DNA of 64,000 bases from Rhodothermia bacterium (GTDB taxonomy: Bacteria; Bacteroidota; Rhodothermia; Rhodothermales; UBA2364). The stretch's first letter is position 1. Every line of letters starts with the position of its first letter. The translations under genes were made by a program, and so were the position numbers. Positions 20,138 to 29,448 of the stretch are shown here, piece by piece. The notes below the pieces were generated by a model, which was not told where the DNA came from, did no database searches, and saw nothing but the letters and a program-made list of their open reading frames with translations. Where the stretch lies: assembly GCA_017303715.1 (NCBI GenBank), contig JAFLBZ010000007.1:1-64000 (forward strand), read 5' to 3'.

Positions 20138-21052
20138 CTAATTGGACATCAAACGGTCGTAGGTATTGGCTCTGCCGGAGTCCACTTTTATTAAAATACT
20201 GTACGCACGGCTCGAAAAAGGGGAATTTTCAAAGATGGAGACCAATTCTTGAGACTTCATGGTGAAAAACATTTCAAAGGTATGTTTGCGCGTACTCTCT
20301 TGGCTAAGCTGCTCCAATTGCGTTAAGGTTTCCAAAACACGTTGCCGCGAAGAACTGGGGTTTTGGATAAAGTGGTCTAAACCATTAAAATGATAATCAT
20401 AGGAGGCTTGTCGAAGTGGCCTCATTCGTGGATCAAGAATTTCTTGAATCAAGACCCCGCGCGACCGCTCCGTTCCGCCATATTGCCAACCAGCCCCACC
20501 TTGTGTTTGTGCAAGTTCCACAATTCGGCGTGCTTTCTCAAAATATGGCGTACCACCCAATTCCGAGAAGGCATCAAAATCGTATCCCAAGATCAAAAAC
20601 GCATAATAATCCAAGACCGAAGCAAGCGGATCAAAGCGGTTCGGATCAAAAACAATGGCTTGGTTGGGCACATAGGAAAATGCCCAAGCATTGTCCACAA
20701 TCTTAAGGGAAGTGGTCTCGGTAGCGGATTGGTAAATGGGCCTACTTGCGGTCACATCTAAGGTAACCTCAAATTTATCAATACCTTGCGCCTTTGTAAA
20801 TGTAAGTCCAAATGAACAGGAAATTCTTTCGTCTTTTTCAAACCGCTCCTCCGTCCATACACGATCGTTCAGATATTGCTCTAATGTAGTTTGCATGTCT
20901 CGCAGGAAGTTAAAATCGTTCCCTTGTAGCAAGTTATAGTTCACAGAAACACTGCAACGCATCTCTTGTGCTGCTACCCGGTGAGAGGTCAGCAACAAGA
21001 GCATCATAAAAATAAGGCGTGGACTGTTTCGCAAGCGGAAATTTTGGTACAT
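20138..21052 (-). CDS. DUF4835 / PorD-like type IX secretion protein
   Basis: From the ATG at 21052 the product has 304 residues, with a signal peptide (MMLLLLTSHRVAAQ). A longer frame to 21115 adds 21 residues before the signal and is unlikely. Following segments VSVNYNLLQGND, LEQYLNDRVWT, SCSFGLTFTKAQGIDKFEV and ASRPIYQSATE match DUF4835, annotated as PorD in T9SS-bearing Bacteroidota; the FDPLASVLDYYAFLILGYDFD segment is shared too. The exact role in T9SS is not settled. The gene stands upstream of the amylase gene on the same strand and divergent from a PorV/PorQ-like gene, which is consistent with an envelope-assembly locus. Confidence 0.8.
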   Translation of the reverse strand: MYQNFRLRNSPRLIFMMLLLLTSHRVAAQEMRCSVSVNYNLLQGNDFNFLRDMQTTLEQYLNDRVWTEERFEKDERISCSFGLTFTKAQGIDKFEVTLDVTASRPIYQSATETTSLKIVDNAWAFSYVPNQAIVFDPNRFDPLASVLDYYAFLILGYDFDAFSELGGTPYFEKARRIVELAQTQGGAGWQYGGTERSRGVLIQEILDPRMRPLRQASYDYHFNGLDHFIQNPSSSRQRVLETLTQLEQLSQESTRKHTFEMFFTMKSQELVSIFENSPFSSRAYSILIKVDSGRANTYDRLMSN

Positions 21053-21149
21053 TGTGTCGGGCTTTATGTGGTCGTAATGTTCATGTATTTGTGTAGATTG
21101 TAGCCCAAACTTCATAAGTTAATGCAGAAACTTAAAGGAATTTACGGAT

Positions 21150-21986
21150 ATGAAAGACAAATCTTTGTGTAAAACGTTATTCAAAACGCCTCTTGTCTGG
21201 TTGTTGTTCCTCATCCCGCATGTTTTACATACCCAACCACTCTACGGCTCTGTTCGGAGCTTGGGCATTGGCGGGGCTGGTGTCGCTTTGGTAGGAGAAA
21301 CCTCCGGAAGGCTCAATCCAGCGGGACTAGGGGAAGCCCGTGAGAAGCAAGTAACGTTCGCTGCCGCACAAGGCTACGGCTTGTCGGAACTTCGTCAAGG
21401 CCAGATTTCGGCCAATATGCCCCTTAAAACAATGGCCATCGGTATGCACGTAACCACCTTTGGCTATGAGGCTTACCGCGAAACTGCTTTCCAACTTAAT
21501 GCCGCAAAAGGATTTGGCTTTGGGTCGAAGCGGAAATTCTATCTGGGTGCATCTGTTCAGTACCAAACCTTAAACATTCCCAATTATGGTAACGGAGGGG
21601 CTTTGGCGGTTTCGCTCGGCGGACTTACCGCGCTGACCGACCGCACGACCTTGGGATTTCGGATGTCAAACATCAACAAAGGGGCATATGCCAATGGCGA
21701 GGAACTGCCCCGGAACTTGGCCATTGGATTGGCCTATAAACCGCTCCCTGATGTTCGATTTTTATTGGATGCCGAGAAAGACGTTCGGTTTCCCGTTTCC
21801 ATTCGAGGTGGATTTGAGTTTAGTCCCGTTAAGTCCATAACTCTACGCTCCGGTTTTTCGACCGCGCCAGTGCGCTATTCTGCAGGCGTTGGCTTCAAAG
21901 CCGGACGATTAGGCGCAGATGCCGCTTTTGAACGCCATGAAACTTTAGGATGGACGCCCGGCGTTGGTCTTTCGGTTGGTCTATGA
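21150..21986 (+). CDS. PorV/PorQ-like outer-membrane beta-barrel protein
   Basis: The 278-residue protein has an N-terminal signal segment (ending about HVLHTQ) and continues GSVRSLGIGGAGVALVGET, then RLNPAGLGE. This opening is typical of PorV/PorQ and related FadL-like barrels (UPF0164). Strands alternate to the C-terminus, ending GWTPGVGLSVGL. PorV and PorQ take part in handling T9SS substrates; which role this paralogue has is not clear from sequence. It begins a three-gene plus-strand run with 29- and 20-base gaps to the next two genes. Confidence 0.75.
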   Translation: MKDKSLCKTLFKTPLVWLLFLIPHVLHTQPLYGSVRSLGIGGAGVALVGETSGRLNPAGLGEAREKQVTFAAAQGYGLSELRQGQISANMPLKTMAIGMHVTTFGYEAYRETAFQLNAAKGFGFGSKRKFYLGASVQYQTLNIPNYGNGGALAVSLGGLTALTDRTTLGFRMSNINKGAYANGEELPRNLAIGLAYKPLPDVRFLLDAEKDVRFPVSIRGGFEFSPVKSITLRSGFSTAPVRYSAGVGFKAGRLGADAAFERHETLGWTPGVGLSVGL

Positions 21987-22015
21987 TTTGTGAAGCCCTT
22001 AAATGATAGCTTATC

Positions 22016-24154
22016 ATGTTGTTTTTTAATAAATTACACCAAATTCGTTTTTGGCAAATAGTGATTCTGCTTGGCTTTATCCTTGTAGGAAACCCCTCCA
22101 AAGTTTTTGCGCAAGACCGAGACTCTACCGAGGTGGAGCCAGACCTTGAGTCGGTATTAGAGGATGCAAATGACAGCGAAGGTATCCAAGAAGGTCTGCT
22201 CGAAATCTTAACAGAACTAAAAGAAAACCCTTTAGAAATCAATTCTGCTACAGCCGCCGAGTTTGCACAGATTCCGTATTTAGGTGCGGTCTTGGCGCAA
22301 GCGATTGTGGCCTATCGTGATCTAAACGGGCCATATAATGCCATTCCTGAACTCCAAAATGTTCAAGGCATGACCTTCGAAATCTTCTTAAACATCCGGC
22401 CCTACATTACTATTGGTGAAAAGCTTGAGACTGGACGTAAAACACCACCTAAATACCCACTCGTCCCTTCTTTCAAAACCGTTACTCAAGGAATGCGATA
22501 CGATCTTATTCAGCGTTCCAGCAGACGTTTAGACCTTGGGCCGGGCTACGACCCCGAAAAAGAAGGAACCCGTTATCTCGGAAGCCCGTATCGAATGGTG
22601 ACCCGTTTCAAAGCCTCTTATCGCAGAAATGTGAGCATCGCTCTCACCGCCGATAAAGATCCGGGAGAGTCCTTCGCGTGGAAACCCGATCAGAAAACGT
22701 ATGGATACGATTACATCGCCGGACACGTCGCCATTCGGAATATGGGGCGCATTCGCTCTCTTGTCATTGGCGATTTTGTGACGGCGTTTGGACAAGGCGT
22801 GGCACAATGGCGTGGTTCAGGCTTTGGGAAAGGGACAGAGACTACGCGCTCTATTATCCGGCGAGGAGGCGGCATATTGGCCTATAGCTCTACAGATGAA
22901 AATCGCTTTTTCAGAGGAATTGGTGCCACCATCGCGCTCACACCAAACATTAATTTGTCTGCATTTGGTTCTATTCGTAACCGAGATGCTTCTGCTACAC
23001 CCGATTCACTTTCGGAAGAGGAGCAAGCCGTGTTCTCTATTTATGAAAGCGGCTACCATAGAACAGAAACCGAATTGGCGAAAAAAGGATCGCTCAACGA
23101 AAAAACTGTTGGTGGCGCTTTAGAGTGGAAACACAAAAAAGGAATGATTGGTGGAACCGGTTATTATGTTCAATTTGGACAACCGTTTTCCCAAAATGAT
23201 GATGCCTATAAATATTTCTCTTTTACAGGAAAAGAATCATCTCAATTTAGCCTTTATTTCAATCAAACTTTAGGAAAATTGTATGGTTTTGGCGAAATAA
23301 GTCGGGATGGAAATGGGACTTTGGGGGGATTAGGTGGCATTTTTTTCAGGATGAATCCGGGGGTCGAAACCTTGGTGCTTGTTCGTCACTTTTCCCCTCA
23401 ATTTAATAGTATTTATGGCTATGCTTTTGGCGAAAGAGCCGGTGAAACCAATAACGAAAAAGGGATTTATACCGGCCTAAAAATAAAACTTAACCGAAAT
23501 TGGACAGCCTCTGCATATTTTGATCAATTTGAATTTCCGTGGTTGCGCTTTGGGGTTTATCGTCCAACAAAGGGCTATGAAGCCTTGGTAAAACTGGATT
23601 ACGTCCCGCGCAGGTGGCTTAAAACCTATTTACAATTCAAGACAGAGACCAAAGAAGAGGCCACCAAAATTCCGAGTGGGAGAAACCAATTATTGCCCGG
23701 TATTGCGCCTCAAAATCGGCAAACGGCACGCCTTAACCTTGAATATGACTTTAGCAAAACTTTGCGAACAAGGAGCCGTTTAGACGTTTCACATTATAAA
23801 TTTGATCAAGAACCCTCAGCTTTTGGTTTTTTGATGTATCAAGACGCACGCTGGGTGGTCACACCCAAGGTACAGGTGGATGCCCGCCTTGCCATGTTCC
23901 AGACAGACAACTATGATGCCCGCGTGTATTCCTTTGAAAACGATGCCTTGTATGTACTTTCTAATCCCTCATTTTCAGGACTTGGGCAGCGTGCCTATAT
24001 TCTTTTAAAAATTACCCCTTTTGAGGGAATTGACCTTTGGTTCAAATATGGCAGTACCCGCTACGAACACCGCAACACCGTAAGTTCTGGATTAGATGAA
24101 GTTGCCGGAAACCGTTTGCGAGATGTGAATGCACAAATTCGCTGGCGTTTCTAA
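22016..24154 (+). CDS. Helix-hairpin-helix outer-membrane beta-barrel protein
   Basis: The 712-residue product has a signal peptide (ending PSKVFAQ), an acidic linker, and tandem helix-hairpin-helix motifs at about residues 76-130 (INSATAAEFAQIPYLG, then LQNVQGMTFEIF). The remaining 580 residues are beta-rich with many aromatic strand ends, closing DVNAQIRWRF, which ends in Phe as outer-membrane barrels do. Large proteins of this layout occur in Bacteroidota and lack a known function. The HhH part resembles ComEA, but here it would be periplasmic and fused to a barrel, so a role in DNA uptake is only a possibility. It follows the PorV/Q-like gene by 29 bases. Confidence 0.75.
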   Translation: MLFFNKLHQIRFWQIVILLGFILVGNPSKVFAQDRDSTEVEPDLESVLEDANDSEGIQEGLLEILTELKENPLEINSATAAEFAQIPYLGAVLAQAIVAYRDLNGPYNAIPELQNVQGMTFEIFLNIRPYITIGEKLETGRKTPPKYPLVPSFKTVTQGMRYDLIQRSSRRLDLGPGYDPEKEGTRYLGSPYRMVTRFKASYRRNVSIALTADKDPGESFAWKPDQKTYGYDYIAGHVAIRNMGRIRSLVIGDFVTAFGQGVAQWRGSGFGKGTETTRSIIRRGGGILAYSSTDENRFFRGIGATIALTPNINLSAFGSIRNRDASATPDSLSEEEQAVFSIYESGYHRTETELAKKGSLNEKTVGGALEWKHKKGMIGGTGYYVQFGQPFSQNDDAYKYFSFTGKESSQFSLYFNQTLGKLYGFGEISRDGNGTLGGLGGIFFRMNPGVETLVLVRHFSPQFNSIYGYAFGERAGETNNEKGIYTGLKIKLNRNWTASAYFDQFEFPWLRFGVYRPTKGYEALVKLDYVPRRWLKTYLQFKTETKEEATKIPSGRNQLLPGIAPQNRQTARLNLEYDFSKTLRTRSRLDVSHYKFDQEPSAFGFLMYQDARWVVTPKVQVDARLAMFQTDNYDARVYSFENDALYVLSNPSFSGLGQRAYILLKITPFEGIDLWFKYGSTRYEHRNTVSSGLDEVAGNRLRDVNAQIRWRF

Positions 24155-24174
24155 AGTGATTTGTTGCAATCGTT

Positions 24175-26049
24175 ATGTTCCGTTATATTCCCGTATTTTT
24201 GATTGCTACAACAGGTGCAATGGCGTGGTTTGTAGGCGCACAGACTACGCTTCCTTATTTTATTTATACTTCGTGGATGGCTACCCTCTTAATGGGACTG
24301 GCTTGGTGGAAAGGTGAACTTTGGAATACAAAAACCGTCCTTATTTTTGGCATAATTTTTAGGATTGTTTTAGTCCCTGTTTTGCCAAGTTTATCGGATG
24401 ATGGCTTTCGATTTATATGGGATGGCTGGCTACAATGGCAAGGAATAAATCCATTTATGTACCAGCCCAACCATTCCGAATTAGCCATTTTCCACTCCCT
24501 CGATCTGTACAAAAACTTAAATTCAGCAACGTATTTTACGGTTTATCCCCCTGTTTCACAAATCATTTTTGCTTTGGGTGGGCTCTTTTATCCGTTTGGA
24601 TGGATGGTGGCGTATGTGGTGATTAAACTTCTTTTTGTCGGAATAGAATGTTTGGGGGTTTTCCTCCTCTCTCGGATGGTGCAGCCCAAAGCCCTTTTGC
24701 TTTATGCTTGGAATCCCTTGGTCTTGGTTGAAGTTGCTGGACAACCACATAACGAAGCCCTCTTGGTGACTTGGTTGATTGGAACGATTTGGGCATTACA
24801 AAATGATCGTCCTAAAACCGCTTTGGTCTTGATCACATTGGCCATGTGGACCAAGTTGTATCCGGCATTGCTCATCCCATTTGTGCTTAACCGAACAGGC
24901 TGGCGTTATGTCTGGGTTCCTATTTCGGTTGGATTCTTGCTTTTGCTCCCGTACTACCATCCAGACTTCTTCACAAACATTCGTGCCTCGATCAATTTAT
25001 ACACACAGCAATTTGAGTTTGGAGCTGGACTTTATTATATGCTCAAAGAATGGGGACGTTTACTCATGGGGCACGAAGAAAGCAAGGCATTGGGACCTTT
25101 TCTTCAGATGATTTTTCTCTCAACGGTTCTTTGGTTTTGGGTTCAGGATGTTGCGCGTAGAAAATCGCTCTCTGCTCTGACTTACCTGACCATTGGCATG
25201 TTTTTACTCACCGCAACCACCGTCCATCCGTGGTATTTCTTGGGACTGTTTGCGATGATTCCCTTTTTATCCGATATAAAATTTGAAGACAAGCACGCAT
25301 CCCCTATTCCAATGCTGTACAAAGGTGCAAGCCCACCGTGGCACTGGATTTGGCTGGGAAGCATGATGACAGGAAATTACTTTTTTTACCTCACCCAAAA
25401 CCAATGGCCGTGGGTCTTTTGGGGCTGGGTGGGCTGGCTCGTTTTGTTGTGTCTCCTTTCCATCTATGGCTGGATGAAGCAAATCCACGTTGTTCGGGCA
25501 GAGAACAAATACGAAAAGATCAAGCACCTTTTTCCAAACACAACGCAACCACTAAAGGTTTTAGACCTGGGTAGTGGCGAAGGATTTTTAGGTGCTTGGA
25601 TTCAACAAAAAATACAAGCAGAAGTAACACTTACCGATGTGCTCAACTTAAACCGGACACAACTTCCGTTTTTTCAATATGATGGCCAAAATCTTCCGTT
25701 TGAAGACAAGTGTTTTGAGGTGACGGTACTGTCTTTTGTACTCCACCATTGCGAAGACCAAGCCCAAGTGTTTAACGAGGTGGTGCGGGTTACACAAAAG
25801 CAGATTATAATTCTGGAATCGGTTTATCATACGGCGTATGACCTAAAGCAACTGACCTTCTTAGACAAACTCGCCAATCGGATCCGTTCAGGCGGCCTCA
25901 TGACACAACAGGAAGAATTTCTGAACTTCCGAACGGTACAAGGATGGTATTCTTTTTTTAAAGATTATCCCGTTCGCATCAAAGAAGTGCAGCAAAATGG
26001 GCTTTTCTTGCATCAACAAGCTGTCTTTTCGTTGGAAGTGCGTAATTAG
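24175..26049 (+). CDS. Fusion of GT-C glycosyltransferase and SAM methyltransferase
   Basis: The 624-residue protein has two parts. Residues 1-440 are polytopic, with about a dozen hydrophobic helices, and contain SDDGFRFIWDG (Asp75-Asp76) and GINPFMYQP, typical of polyprenol-phosphate-dependent mannosyltransferases of the GT-C fold. Residues about 455-624 form a class I methyltransferase: motif I VLDLGSGEGFLG near residue 461, then LPFEDKCFEVTVLSFVLHHC and a loop ending FNEVVRVT. The two parts are in one continuous frame, with no sign of a sequencing break. The transferase would act on the outer face of the inner membrane and the methyltransferase in the cytoplasm. The acceptor is unknown. 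It is the last gene of the run starting at 21150. Confidence 0.8.
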   Translation: MFRYIPVFLIATTGAMAWFVGAQTTLPYFIYTSWMATLLMGLAWWKGELWNTKTVLIFGIIFRIVLVPVLPSLSDDGFRFIWDGWLQWQGINPFMYQPNHSELAIFHSLDLYKNLNSATYFTVYPPVSQIIFALGGLFYPFGWMVAYVVIKLLFVGIECLGVFLLSRMVQPKALLLYAWNPLVLVEVAGQPHNEALLVTWLIGTIWALQNDRPKTALVLITLAMWTKLYPALLIPFVLNRTGWRYVWVPISVGFLLLLPYYHPDFFTNIRASINLYTQQFEFGAGLYYMLKEWGRLLMGHEESKALGPFLQMIFLSTVLWFWVQDVARRKSLSALTYLTIGMFLLTATTVHPWYFLGLFAMIPFLSDIKFEDKHASPIPMLYKGASPPWHWIWLGSMMTGNYFFYLTQNQWPWVFWGWVGWLVLLCLLSIYGWMKQIHVVRAENKYEKIKHLFPNTTQPLKVLDLGSGEGFLGAWIQQKIQAEVTLTDVLNLNRTQLPFFQYDGQNLPFEDKCFEVTVLSFVLHHCEDQAQVFNEVVRVTQKQIIILESVYHTAYDLKQLTFLDKLANRIRSGGLMTQQEEFLNFRTVQGWYSFFKDYPVRIKEVQQNGLFLHQQAVFSLEVRN

Positions 26050-26060
26050 GACACACAAAA

Positions 26061-26081
26061 AAAGCGCCTTTGGGGCGCTTT
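26061..26081 (+). terminator. Terminator between the fusion gene and tRNA-Glu
   Basis: AAAGCGCC (26061-26068) pairs with GGCGCTTT (26074-26081) around a five-base loop, preceded by a run of A. The A-run makes it work as a terminator for the minus-strand tRNAs as well. Confidence 0.85.
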
Positions 26082-26155
26082 GGTATCCAGTACGGGAATC
26101 GAACCCGTGTTGCCGCCGTGAAAGGGCGGAGTCCTAACCGCTAGACGAACTGGAC
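26081..26155 (-). tRNA. tRNA-Glu (anticodon TTC)
   Basis: The minus strand folds as a cloverleaf. The acceptor 5' strand GTCCAGT pairs with ACTGGAT; the T arm is ACGGG-TTCGATT-CCCGT. The anticodon stem encloses CTTTCAC, giving anticodon TTC. The 3' CCA is encoded. It is followed on the minus strand directly by the hairpin at 26061-26081. Confidence 0.95.
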
Positions 26156-26165
26156 ATCTCAAAAA

Positions 26166-26243
26166 TGGGGAGGATGATGGGTTTCGAACCCACGACCTCA
26201 AGAGCCACAATCTTGCGCTCTAACCTACTGAGCTACACCCTCC
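26166..26243 (-). tRNA. tRNA-His (anticodon GTG)
   Basis: The minus strand gives a cloverleaf with D arm GCTC..GAGC and anticodon stem CAAGA/TCTTG around TTGTGGC, so the anticodon is GTG. The acceptor starts with an extra G that faces C73, the identity feature of tRNA-His. CCA is encoded. It lies 10 bases upstream of tRNA-Glu and is probably cotranscribed. Confidence 0.95.
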
Positions 26244-26343
26244 ATTTTTTAGAGAAAAGAATTTAGCAATTCCAATGGCACTTATCAAGAGGTGAACAAG
26301 GATTTTAACATCCTTTCATGGTTTTTTTGGTAAAAGTGTAATA

Positions 26344-28647
26344 CTACCGAATAATTGCGACCTTTCCAACTGCACGCTCACCATTTATTTGGTTAAGGGC
26401 CACCACAAAATAAACGCCGGACGGAACCAAATTCCCCGCATCGTCACGTCCGTTCCACAACACCCGTCCGCCGTATCCATTAAATCGTGTGATTAAAGTG
26501 CCTGCGGCGTTTAAAATACGGATTTCATTTTCATTGGTTAGGTTTTGGATATAGATATTGGGCAAAACGCCGCCTTCCGCCTTCGCAACAACGGGCGAAA
26601 CCCGCAAGATAGAGAGTTCTGGTAGTGGTCTCGAAGCATCACTTTGGAAACTGATCAACCCTAAATCCGTGGCAAAATAAATTCTTCCGGTACTATCATC
26701 AATGGCCAAAGCCGAGACGTTATTGGTAAAAAGTGGGGAATTGTCTTTGGTATATTGGTACAGGACTTCGTAGGTTTCTGCATTCATCACCCAGACGCCT
26801 TCGGTTGTTGCAATCCAAAGACGGTTTGCAGCATCCACCGCCATATCGTTCACAAAAGCTTCTCGGAGGACATAAGCGCCATCCCTTGCCGGCCAGTTCG
26901 GATCGGAGTCGGTGGCTAAATTGCCAAATACAAATACTGTCAGCCCTCTACTTGTTCCGATCCAAATACCGCCTTTCCGGTCTTCACAGATGGCACGGAC
27001 TTGTGCCGAGGGCAAGCCCTTTCCGTCGGAGCGTTTCCCAGTCCAATACCGAATTTTATCATCTGCGGTGTTATTTGGGGTGTTTTTGGTGTCCATAACC
27101 ATCACGCCGCCTTCGTAAAACAATAAAATCCATTTTTTACCGAAGGAATCCACAAAAACCCGTGTAAAATCGCCCTCAATTTGTTGTCCATTTTGATCAA
27201 AAAACGAATTCAACCCCGTCCATTGTCCACCTACCGATCGAACGTGCAGTCTGGGTACAGACAAAAAATTGGACATCCATAGCGTACCGTCCTGCTCGGA
27301 GTCCATCCCACCAATTCGGATATCCCCCGGAAAGTTAGGAATTGCCCTTAGTGAACTATTGGTATCGTTATACAAGGTTGTTTGCCCATTCTCCTGAATT
27401 TGCAACAATCCAACCCCAATCCGAGAAGAAGCTGTCCAGATATTGCCCTTGGTATCCACATGCACACGGTCAAACGAAGTTTTGTTTTTCAAGTCGGTAA
27501 CGACGGCATTCGGGTAATTTTCCCATGTTGCATTGGATTTCAGTTGGTAAAGCGTCCCTTTTAGATCGGCAAAAGCAGCGGCATATAGATTCCCGTTTCC
27601 ATCACTTTCTAAATCTGCAAAAAGTTGCCAATAAGGCCCGTTAGGAACGATGGTGCGAGTAGGCTTTTCTTCGGAACTGCCGGAGTTTGGGAAATTGGTA
27701 AACTGTGCCAGACCACTTGTACGATCGCCACTCCAGAGGGAGCCGTCCTTGCTTGGTATGCCTACAGTTAGGTCTAAATAACCCGAATAGCGAATAAGAA
27801 CACGCTGGCCGTCTGGACGTAAAACCACATGCCAAAAGGGTGTGGTGACAACCAAGTGATCGTTTGCAGACACCATTCTACGAACCTCGCCCGCAATAAA
27901 TCCTTGCTTTTCCCATCCAGATTGGCCAAGAGCATAGCCGTCTGTCTTGGTGCCAATAAAAAAGTTTTGTCCTAAGTGCCCCAATGTATTTACATTTTGG
28001 ATTCGCTGATCCAACGTCCATTGAGCGGGTTCTCGTAAGTTCGTACCGCTTAACGGTGCATAGGCCACACCTCGCTCTAAAGCCACCCAAATTCCTTTTT
28101 GACCACTTGGGAGGGTATGTACCAGCATATCATTGACCCGTAAACCAGCAGTTAAATTGCCAAATTGGGTATAAGAATCTCGGATTTCACTTTTATTGGC
28201 ATCAAAGACCACCAATCCAAAGGCTGTGGCGATCAGGACGGAATCCCCCTGCATTTTGATCCGTCCAATGGAGCGGTTGGAAAATTGGGTTGCGCGTGCA
28301 ATATCTCGAAAGGTACGAACACTTTTATTGGTTAAGTCGTAGCGATCCAAAGCCCCGTCTTCATACCCAATCCAAAGTACATTTTGGCGGTTGTCAAAGG
28401 CAAGGGCGTTGGGATTCAAGGTGTGTAATCCTTCTACAGTCGTCACCCGATTGATTTCTCCGGTTGCGATGGTATAGCCGAAAATACCGCCTTGTGTTGC
28501 TGTCCAAATAACCGAGCCGGTATCGGCCACATCGTTGACTTGACGCATCGAGGTGTGTGCCTGCCAACTTCCGATTTGAGAAAAGGCAAATTGTACCATT
28601 AAACTCGGTATTACCCAGCCGAATTTGAGAAAATTAAAGGTGCGCAT
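26344..28647 (-). CDS. PorZ-like beta-propeller protein with T9SS sorting domain
   Basis: The 767-residue protein has a signal peptide (ending VQFAFSQ) and opens IGSWQAHTSMRQVNDVADTG, as PorZ proteins do. Repeated blade segments such as VIWTATQGGIFGY, LWIGYEDGALDRY, IWIGTSRGLTVF and LWIATTEGVWVM indicate two seven-bladed propellers of the two-component-regulator type. The C-terminal 80 residues (NENEIRILNAAGTLITRF, then SGVYFVVALN) form a FlgD/T9SS-type sorting domain. Length and layout match PorZ, a surface component of T9SS that delivers anionic lipopolysaccharide to the sortase complex. A ligand-sensing propeller protein of different function is the alternative. Confidence 0.75.
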   Translation of the reverse strand: MRTFNFLKFGWVIPSLMVQFAFSQIGSWQAHTSMRQVNDVADTGSVIWTATQGGIFGYTIATGEINRVTTVEGLHTLNPNALAFDNRQNVLWIGYEDGALDRYDLTNKSVRTFRDIARATQFSNRSIGRIKMQGDSVLIATAFGLVVFDANKSEIRDSYTQFGNLTAGLRVNDMLVHTLPSGQKGIWVALERGVAYAPLSGTNLREPAQWTLDQRIQNVNTLGHLGQNFFIGTKTDGYALGQSGWEKQGFIAGEVRRMVSANDHLVVTTPFWHVVLRPDGQRVLIRYSGYLDLTVGIPSKDGSLWSGDRTSGLAQFTNFPNSGSSEEKPTRTIVPNGPYWQLFADLESDGNGNLYAAAFADLKGTLYQLKSNATWENYPNAVVTDLKNKTSFDRVHVDTKGNIWTASSRIGVGLLQIQENGQTTLYNDTNSSLRAIPNFPGDIRIGGMDSEQDGTLWMSNFLSVPRLHVRSVGGQWTGLNSFFDQNGQQIEGDFTRVFVDSFGKKWILLFYEGGVMVMDTKNTPNNTADDKIRYWTGKRSDGKGLPSAQVRAICEDRKGGIWIGTSRGLTVFVFGNLATDSDPNWPARDGAYVLREAFVNDMAVDAANRLWIATTEGVWVMNAETYEVLYQYTKDNSPLFTNNVSALAIDDSTGRIYFATDLGLISFQSDASRPLPELSILRVSPVVAKAEGGVLPNIYIQNLTNENEIRILNAAGTLITRFNGYGGRVLWNGRDDAGNLVPSGVYFVVALNQINGERAVGKVAIIR

Positions 28648-28742
28648 AACGTTATTGGTCCTTGGTTATCTCCCCGATAAACAGGGATTTGTAATAAAAA
28701 AATCAGGGTGTAACCAATTACAATCAATAAGAACGATTAGGT

Positions 28743-29225
28743 TTATATGGATGTGGAAGCAAAAGTTTCGATGGTCTTCAACAAATTCACCATTTCGATA
28801 GCAGAAACTGCGGCTTCGGCTCCTTTGTTCCCAGCTTTGGTTCCGGCCCGTTCGATCGCTTGTTCTATGGATTCGGTGGTAATCACACCAAATAAAATCG
28901 GGATTCCAGTTTGCAAGGAGACGTTTCCGATTTGCGCGGATTGTCCGGCCACAAGGTCGTAGTGTGAAGTGGCGCCACGAATAACCGCACCAAGACAAAT
29001 AATGGCATCAAATTGCTTGGTTTCGGCCATTTTTTGTGCAACCAAGGGAATTTCGTATGCGCCCGGACAATGGGAAATGGTTATGTTTTTTGGGTTTACA
29101 CCATGACGCTCTAAAACATCTACAGCCCCTTCAAGAAGTTTATCCGTAATAAAATGGTTAAAGCGAGAAACCACCAATCCAAATCGGTGATCGGTAGCAA
29201 TTAAATTTCCGACAAGTTTGTTCAT
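28743..29225 (-). CDS. ribH: 6,7-dimethyl-8-ribityllumazine synthase
   Basis: The 160-residue protein is full length for lumazine synthase. Diagnostic segments are [37 protein letters not shown] and [16 protein letters not shown] (with the catalytic His), then [20 protein letters not shown]. It condenses the ribityl-pyrimidinedione with dihydroxybutanone phosphate to give the riboflavin precursor. It lies 95 bases upstream of the PorZ-like gene on the same strand. No FMN riboswitch was recognised in the 223-base gap upstream, and no other rib genes are in the window. Confidence 0.96.
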   Translation of the reverse strand: MNKLVGNLIATDHRFGLVVSRFNHFITDKLLEGAVDVLERHGVNPKNITISHCPGAYEIPLVAQKMAETKQFDAIICLGAVIRGATSHYDLVAGQSAQIGNVSLQTGIPILFGVITTESIEQAIERAGTKAGNKGAEAAVSAIEMVNLLKTIETFASTSI

Positions 29226-29448
29226 ACCTTTATGAAAATCATGGATGGATCAGTAAACCAAAAAATACCAGCATACGCCGCCAAATCAAACCCAATTCAT
29301 GACGAAGTTGGACAAATGCCAAGGCCCTTTGGGAAAAACCATGTCTATGTGGATGCTTGGTGGATTTATACCAAGTTTACAACCCGTAGGCTGGATAGGC
29401 CGTATTTTATTTCTTTTGTTATAAAGAACGCTTTAAACCAGATTTCTT

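Noticed and set aside
26081..26243. tRNA pair as integration site of a mobile element
   Set aside because: Neighbouring genes are chromosomal envelope genes, no integrase is adjacent, and no direct repeat of a tRNA 3' end was seen.
29226..29448. FMN riboswitch upstream of ribH
   Set aside because: I looked for the conserved FMN-aptamer blocks on the minus strand and did not find them.
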